Assembly (NCBI GenBank): GCA_037954325.1
Contig: JBBMNZ010000054.1
Coordinates: 58,501 to 122,500 of the forward strand
DNA from: Fistularia commersonii
Taxonomy: Eukaryota; Chordata; Actinopteri; Syngnathiformes; Fistulariidae
Reading direction: 5' to 3'
Length of the DNA stretch: 64,000 bases
Shown: piece after piece, positions 57,703-64,000 of the stretch
Position numbering within the stretch: the first letter of the stretch is position 1
How the letters are laid out: each line of letters starts with the position of its first letter
Translations under genes and position numbers: made by a program
Notes under the pieces: model-generated
What the model was told of the DNA's origin: nothing
The model's input: only the letters and a program-made list of their open reading frames with translations
The model's database searches: none

Positions 57703-59220
57703 CTTAACTCATCATAGCTGTGCTAATAGCATTAGCCGAGACGCATCCACAACCAAACAAACATTAGCTCATCCACTCATTCACATGTGTGTGCCCAGTG
57801 GTCCGGGAGCTCCAATCATACGTTCGGGGGATCTATGTCCGGAGAATGCTCACATTAGCCCGTCTAAGGGGTTCTGCTGCCCCCAACCTGCTCCGCCTCT
57901 GAGAGAAGAAACATTACCTTCGCTCCTCTGCTCCTCCGCTTCTCAGCTCCACCGCTCCTCCGCTATGGGCCCTGGTACTCCCCCCCCCCCCCCACCTAAA
58001 CAAACTCTCACACAAAATCACTCACACACACACAAAAACACACAAACACACAAACACACATACACACACACCTTAACTCATCATAGCTGTGCTAATAGCA
58101 TTAGCCGAAACGCATCCGCAACCAAACAAACATTCGCTCATCCACTCATTCACATGTGTGTGCCCAATGGTAGTCCCTGTCCGCGACCCCCCCCCCCAAC
58201 AAAAGAGCCTCTCACACACACAAAAACACACAAAGACACACACACAGACACAAACATACACACATACACACACCTTAAGTCTTCATAGCTGTGCTAATAG
58301 CTTTAGCCGAAACGCATCCACAACCAAACAAACATTAGCTCATCCACTCATTCACATGTGTGCGCCCTGGTACTCCGTGTCCGCCCCCCCCCCCCCCCCC
58401 CCCACCAAAACAAACTATCACACACATACACAAAGACACTCACACACACACATACACTGACACACATACACACATTAAGTCATCATAGCTGTGCTAACAG
58501 CATTAGCCGAAACGCATCCACAACCAAACAAACATTAGCTCATCCACTCATTCACATGTGTGCGCCCTACTACTCCGTGTCCGCGAACCCCCCCCCCCCC
58601 CCCCCCCACCAAAACAAACTATCACACACTTACACAAAGACACTCACACACACACACACACTGACACACATACACACATTAAGTCATCATAGCTGTGCTA
58701 ATAGCATTAGCCGAAACGCATCCACATCCAAACAAACATTAGCTCATCAACTCATTCACATGTATGTGCCCAATGGTCCGCTTCTCCGCTCCACCGCTCC
58801 TCCGCTATAGGCCCTGGTACTCCTGATCCGCCGGACTCAGGAGAATTATGGGACGTGCTTCTGCCCTCCATCCGCTTCACAGCTCATCCGCTCCAGGCCC
58901 AGCTACCCCCTGTCCGCGCCCCCCCCCCACCTAAACAAACTGTCACACACATATACACAAACGCACAAACAAACACACACACACACACACAAGAACACAC
59001 AAACAAAGAAACACACAAACACACATACACACACACACCTTAAGTCATCATAGCTGTGCTAATAGCTCCCAAGCTTCCCCGCCTCTGAGAGGAGAAACAA
59101 TACCTCCGCTACTCCGCTCCTCCGCTTCTCAGCTCCACCGCTCCTCCGCTATGGGCCCTGGTACCCCCCCCCCCCACCTAAACACACTCACACACACACA
59201 AAAACACACGCGCACACACA

Positions 59221-59265
<45 letters not shown>

Positions 59266-59449
59266 CACACACACACACACACACACAAACACACCTTAAC
59301 TCATCATAGCTGTGCTAATAGCATTAGCCGAAATGCATCCACTACCAAACAAACATTAGCTCATCCACTCATTCACATGTGTGTGCCCAATGGTCCGGGA
59401 GCTCCAATCATACGTCCGGGGGATCTATATCTGGAAAAGGCTCACAGTG

Positions 59450-60099
59450 GCCGGTCTAAGGCGTCCTACTGCCCCCAAACTTCCCATCCTCTGCCTTTGA
59501 GAAGAGAAAAATTACCTCTACTCCTCCATTCCTCCGCTTCTCCGCTCCACCGCTCCTCGGCGATGGGCCCTGGTACCCCCCCCCACCCCCACCTAAACAA
59601 ACTCTGACACATACACACACGAACACACTCACACAGACACAAAAAACAAACAAACACACACACACACAGACACACACACACACACACACACACACCTTAA
59701 CTCATCAAAGATGTGCTAATAGCATTAGCCAAAACGCATCCACAACCAAACAAACATTAGGTCATCCACTCATTCACATGTGTGTGCCCAATGGTCCGGG
59801 AGCTCCAATCATACGTTCGGGGGATCTATGTCTGGAGAATGCTCACATTAGCCCGTCTAAGGGGATCTGCTGCCCCCAAGCTTCCCCGCCTCTGAGAGGA
59901 GAAACTATACCTCCGCTACTCCGCTCCTCCGCTCCTCCGCTTCTCAGCTCCACCACTCCTCCGCTTTGGGCCCTGGAATTCCCGAACCGCTGGACATAAG
60001 CGAATCAAGGCCGGGCATCTGCCCTCCTCCGCTCCTCAGCTCATCTGCTCGAGGCCCTGGTACACCCTGTCCGCGACCCCCCCCCCACCTAAACAAACT

Positions 60100-60176
<77 letters not shown>

Positions 60177-61078
60177 CTTAACTCATCTTAGCTGTGCTAG
60201 TAGCATTAGCCGAAACGCATCCACAACCAAACAAACATTAGCTCATCCACTCATTCACATGTGTGTGCCCAATGGTCCGGCAGCTCCAATCATACGACCG
60301 GGGGATCTATGTCCGGAGAATGCTCCCATTAGCCCGTCTAAGAGGTTCTTCTGCCCCCAAGCTTCCCCGCCTCTGAGAGAAGAAACATTACCTCCGCTCC
60401 TCTGCTCCTCCGCTTCTCAGCTCCACCGCTCCTCCGCTATGGGCCCTGGTACTCCCCCCCCCCCACCTAAACAAACTCTCACACAAAATCACTCACACAC
60501 ACACAAAAACACACAAACAGTCACACACACACATACACACACACCTTAATTCATCATAGCTGTGCAAATAGCATTAGCCGAAACGCATCAACAACCAAAC
60601 AAACATTAGCTCATCCACTCATTCACATGTGTGTGCCCAGGTACTCCCTGTCCGCGACCCCCCCCCCCCACCAAAAGAAACTATCACACACATACACAAA
60701 GACACTCACACACACACACACACAGACACACATACACACCTTAAGTCATCATAGCTGTGCTAAAAGCATTAGCCGAAACGCATCCACAACCACACAAACA
60801 TTAGCTTATCCACTCATTCACATGTATGTGACCAGAGGTCTGGGAGCTCCGGTCATACGTCTGGGGGAGCTATCTCCAGAGAAGGCTCACATTAGGCCGT
60901 CTAAGGGGTTCTTCTGCCCCCAAGCCTCCCCGCCTCTGAGAGAAGAAACATTACCTCCGCTCCTCTGCTCCTCCGCTTCTCAGCTCCACCGCTCCTCCGC
61001 TATTGGCCCTGGTACCCCCCCCCCCACCTAAACAGACTCACACACACACAAAAACACACAAACACACACAAAGACACT

Positions 61079-61109
<31 letters not shown>

Positions 61110-62241
61110 ACACACACACACACACAAACGCACCTTAACTCATCATAGCTGTGCTAATAGCATTAGCCGAAACGCATCCACAACCAAACAAACATTAGCT
61201 CATCCACTCATTCACATGTGTGTGCCCAGTGGTCCGGGAGCTCCAATCATACGTTCGGGGGATCTATGTCCGGAGAATGCTCACATTAGCCCGTCTAAGG
61301 GGTTCTGCTGCCCCCAAGCTGCTCCGCCTCTGAGAGAAGAAACATTACCACCGCTCCTCTGCTCCTCCGCTTCTCAGCTCCACCGCTCCTCCGCTATGGG
61401 CCCTGGTACTCCCCCCCCCACCCCCCCCCTACCTAAACAAACTCTCACACAAAATCACTCACACACACACAAAAACACACAAACACACAAACACACATAC
61501 ACACACACCTTAACTCATCATAGCTGTGCTAATAGCATTAGCCGAAACGCATCCACAACCAAACAAACATTCGCTCATCCACTCATTCACATGTGTGTGC
61601 CCAATGGTACTCCCTGTCCGCGACCCCCCCCCCACCAAAAGAGCCTCTCACACACACACACACAAACAAAGACACTCACACACACACAGACACAGCCATA
61701 CACACACCTTAAGTCTTCATAGCTGTGCTAATAGCTTTAGCCGAAACGCATCCACAACCAAAGAAACATTAGCTCATCCACTCATTCACATGTGTGCGCT
61801 CTGGTACTCCGTGTCCGCCCCCCCCCCCCCCCCCCCCCCCACCAAAACAAACTATCACACACATACACAAAAACACTCACACACACACACACACTGACAC
61901 ACATACACACATTAAGTCAGCATAGCTGTGCTAATACCATTAGCCGAAACGCATCCACAACCAAACAAACATTAGCTCATCTACTCATTCACATGTATGT
62001 GCCCAGAGGTCTGGGAGCTCCGGTCATACGTCTGGGGGAGCTATCTCCAGAGAAGACTCACATTAGGCCGTCTATGGGGTTCTTCTGCCCCCAAGCTTCC
62101 CCACCTCTGAGAGGAGAAACAATACCTCCGCTACTCCGCTCCTCCGCTTCTCAGCTCCACCGCTCCTCCGCTATGGGCCCTGGTACCCCCCCCCCCACCT
62201 AAACACACTCACACACACACAAAAACACACGCGCACACACA

Positions 62242-62291
<50 letters not shown>

Positions 62292-63110
62292 CACACACAA
62301 ACACACCTTAACTCATCATAGCTGTGCTAATAGCATTAGCCGAAACGCATCCACTACCAAACAAACATTAGCTCATCCACTCATTCACATGTGTGTGCCC
62401 AATGGTCCGGGAGCTCCAATCATACATCCGGGGGATCTATATCTGGAGAAGGTTCACAGTGGCCGGTCTAAGGCGTCCTACTGCACCCAAACTTCCATCC
62501 TCTGCCTTTGAGAAGAGAAAAATTACCTCTACTCCTCCATTCCTCCGCTTCTCCGCTCCACCGCTCCTCGGCGATGGGCCCTGGTACCCCCCCCCACCCC
62601 CACCTAAACAAACTCTGACACATACACACACGAACACACTCACACAGACACAAAAAACAAACAAACACACACACACACAGACACACACACACACACACAC
62701 ACACACCTTAACTCATCAAAGATGTGCTAATAGCATTAGCCAAAACGCATCCACAACCAAACAAACATTAGGTCATCCACTCATTCACATGTGTGTGCCC
62801 AATGGTCCGGGAGCTCCAATCATACGTTCGGGGGATCTATGTCTGGAGAATGCTCACATTAGCCCGTCTAAGGGGATCTGCTGCCCCCAAGCTTCCCCGC
62901 CTCTGAGAGGAGAAACTATACCTCCGCTACTCCGCTCCTCCGCTCCTCCGCTTCTCAGCTCCACCACTCCTCCGCTTTGGGCCCTGGAATTCCCGAACCG
63001 CTGGACATAAGCGAATCAAGGCCGGGCATCTGCCCTCCTCCGCTCCTCAGCTCATCTGCTCGAGGCCCTGGTACACCCTGTCCGCGACCCCCCCCCCACC
63101 TAAACAAACT

Positions 63111-63185
<75 letters not shown>

Positions 63186-64000
63186 CTTAACTCATCTTAG
63201 CTGTGCTAGTAGCATTAGCCGAAACGCATCCACAACCAAACAAACATTAGCTCATCCACTCATTCACATGTGTGTGCCCAATGGTCCGGCAGCTCCAATC
63301 ATACGACCGGGGGATCTATGTCCGGAGAATGCTCCCATTAGCCCGTCTAAGAGGTTCTTCTGCCCCCAAGCTTCCCCGCCTCTGAGAGAAGAAACATTAC
63401 CTCCGCTCCTCTGCTCCTCCGCTTCTCAGCTCCACCGCTCCTCCGCTATGGGCCCTGGTACTCCCCCCCCCCCACCTAAACAAACTCTCACACAAAATCA
63501 CTCACACACACACAAAAACACACAAACAGTCACACACACACATACACACACACCTTAATTCATCATAGCTGTGCAAATAGCATTAGCCGAAACGCATCAA
63601 CAACCAAACAAACATTAGCTCATCCACTCATTCACATGTGTGTGCCCAGGTACTCCCTGTCCGCGACCCCCCCCCCCCACCAAAAGAAACTATCACACAC
63701 ATACACAAAGACACTCACACACACACACACACAGACACACATACACACCTTAAGTCATCATAGCTGTGCTAAAAGCATTAGCCGAAACGCATCCACAACC
63801 ACACAAACATTAGCTTATCCACTCATTCACATGTATGTGACCAGAGGTCTGGGAGCTCCGGTCATACGTCTGGGGGAGCTATCTCCAGAGAAGGCTCACA
63901 TTAGGCCGTCTAAGGGGTTCTTCTGCCCCCAAGCCTCCCCGCCTCTGAGAGAAGAAACATTACCTCCGCTCCTCTGCTCCTCCGCTTCTCAGCTCCACCG
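59450..64000. repeat. Tandem repeat of about 3.0 kb in the satellite
   Basis: The stretch from about 59450 to 60991 reappears at about 62440-64000, offset about 3010 bp. It includes the unusual CTCCTCGGCGATGGG, ATCAAAGATGTGC and CACAAACAGTCACAC variants. The second copy is cut by the window end. Confidence 0.85.

Larger units (their letters stand above)
54568..64000. repeat. Composite satellite array with (CA)n and poly(C)
   Basis: About 9.4 kb of units like 31796-34390, with spacing about 190-550 bp. Each links the core AGCTGTGCTAATAGCATTAGC, the GGGAGCTCCAATCATACGTC region, CTCCTCCG blocks, poly(C) and (CA)n. Long frames (57395-58288, 61003-61722, 62393-63010) are read-through of stop-poor repeats. 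I see no gene, and the array runs off the window. Confidence 0.9.

Overview
This window looks like repeat-dense, non-genic chromosomal DNA from a vertebrate, most probably a ray-finned fish. The basis is indirect. It holds Ty1/copia LTR retrotransposons primed by an internal piece of initiator tRNA-Met, RTE-type LINEs whose 3' ends run into (GAA)n, L1/Tx1-like LINEs with poly(A) tails, long (CA)n tracts and a short interstitial (TAACCC)n run of the vertebrate telomere type. I see no host protein-coding gene, no rRNA and no tRNA gene.

Layout. 1-1574: L1-like LINE 3' end, then CA/CTCCGC composite satellite. 1575-6414: nearly intact copia element on the minus strand (copia-A1). 6415-16440: LINE tail, then an array of fragments of a second copia family (copia-B), each joined to an unclassified ORF-bearing module, a (TTC)n tract and an RTE 3' fragment; about 3861 bp of it is tandemly duplicated almost without change. 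16441-19854: 3' half of another copia-A (A3, plus strand) carrying a nested RTE LINE. 19855-23869: LINE and satellite. 23870-27672: inverted copy of 6415-9830. 27547-31795: second LINE and satellite duplicon. 31796-34390: composite satellite. 34391-44145: about 10 kb of GC-rich satellite built on an 8-bp CTCCTCCG core, with higher-order repeats. 44146-47968: third LINE duplicon. 47969-54567: a second copy of the left end of the window, with a decayed full-length copia (A2) flanked by a 5-bp duplication. 54568-64000: composite satellite with (CA)n, poly(C), a telomere-like run and a repeat of about 3.0 kb.

How it fits together. The protein-like content is retrotransposon machinery: Gag, protease, integrase, reverse transcriptase and RNase H in copia-A, and reverse transcriptase in RTE and L1-like elements. 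Only copia-A1 is close to intact. Everything else is 5'-truncated, internally deleted or frameshifted. The order of events can be partly read from target-site duplications and junctions. One copia insertion into a LINE 3' UTR now has its two flanks 13.4 kb apart in opposite orientation, which points to an inversion. The nested RTE postdates its copia host. Several duplicons were then copied locally. The texture resembles a subtelomeric, pericentromeric or sex-linked repeat domain, but the sequence alone does not decide which.
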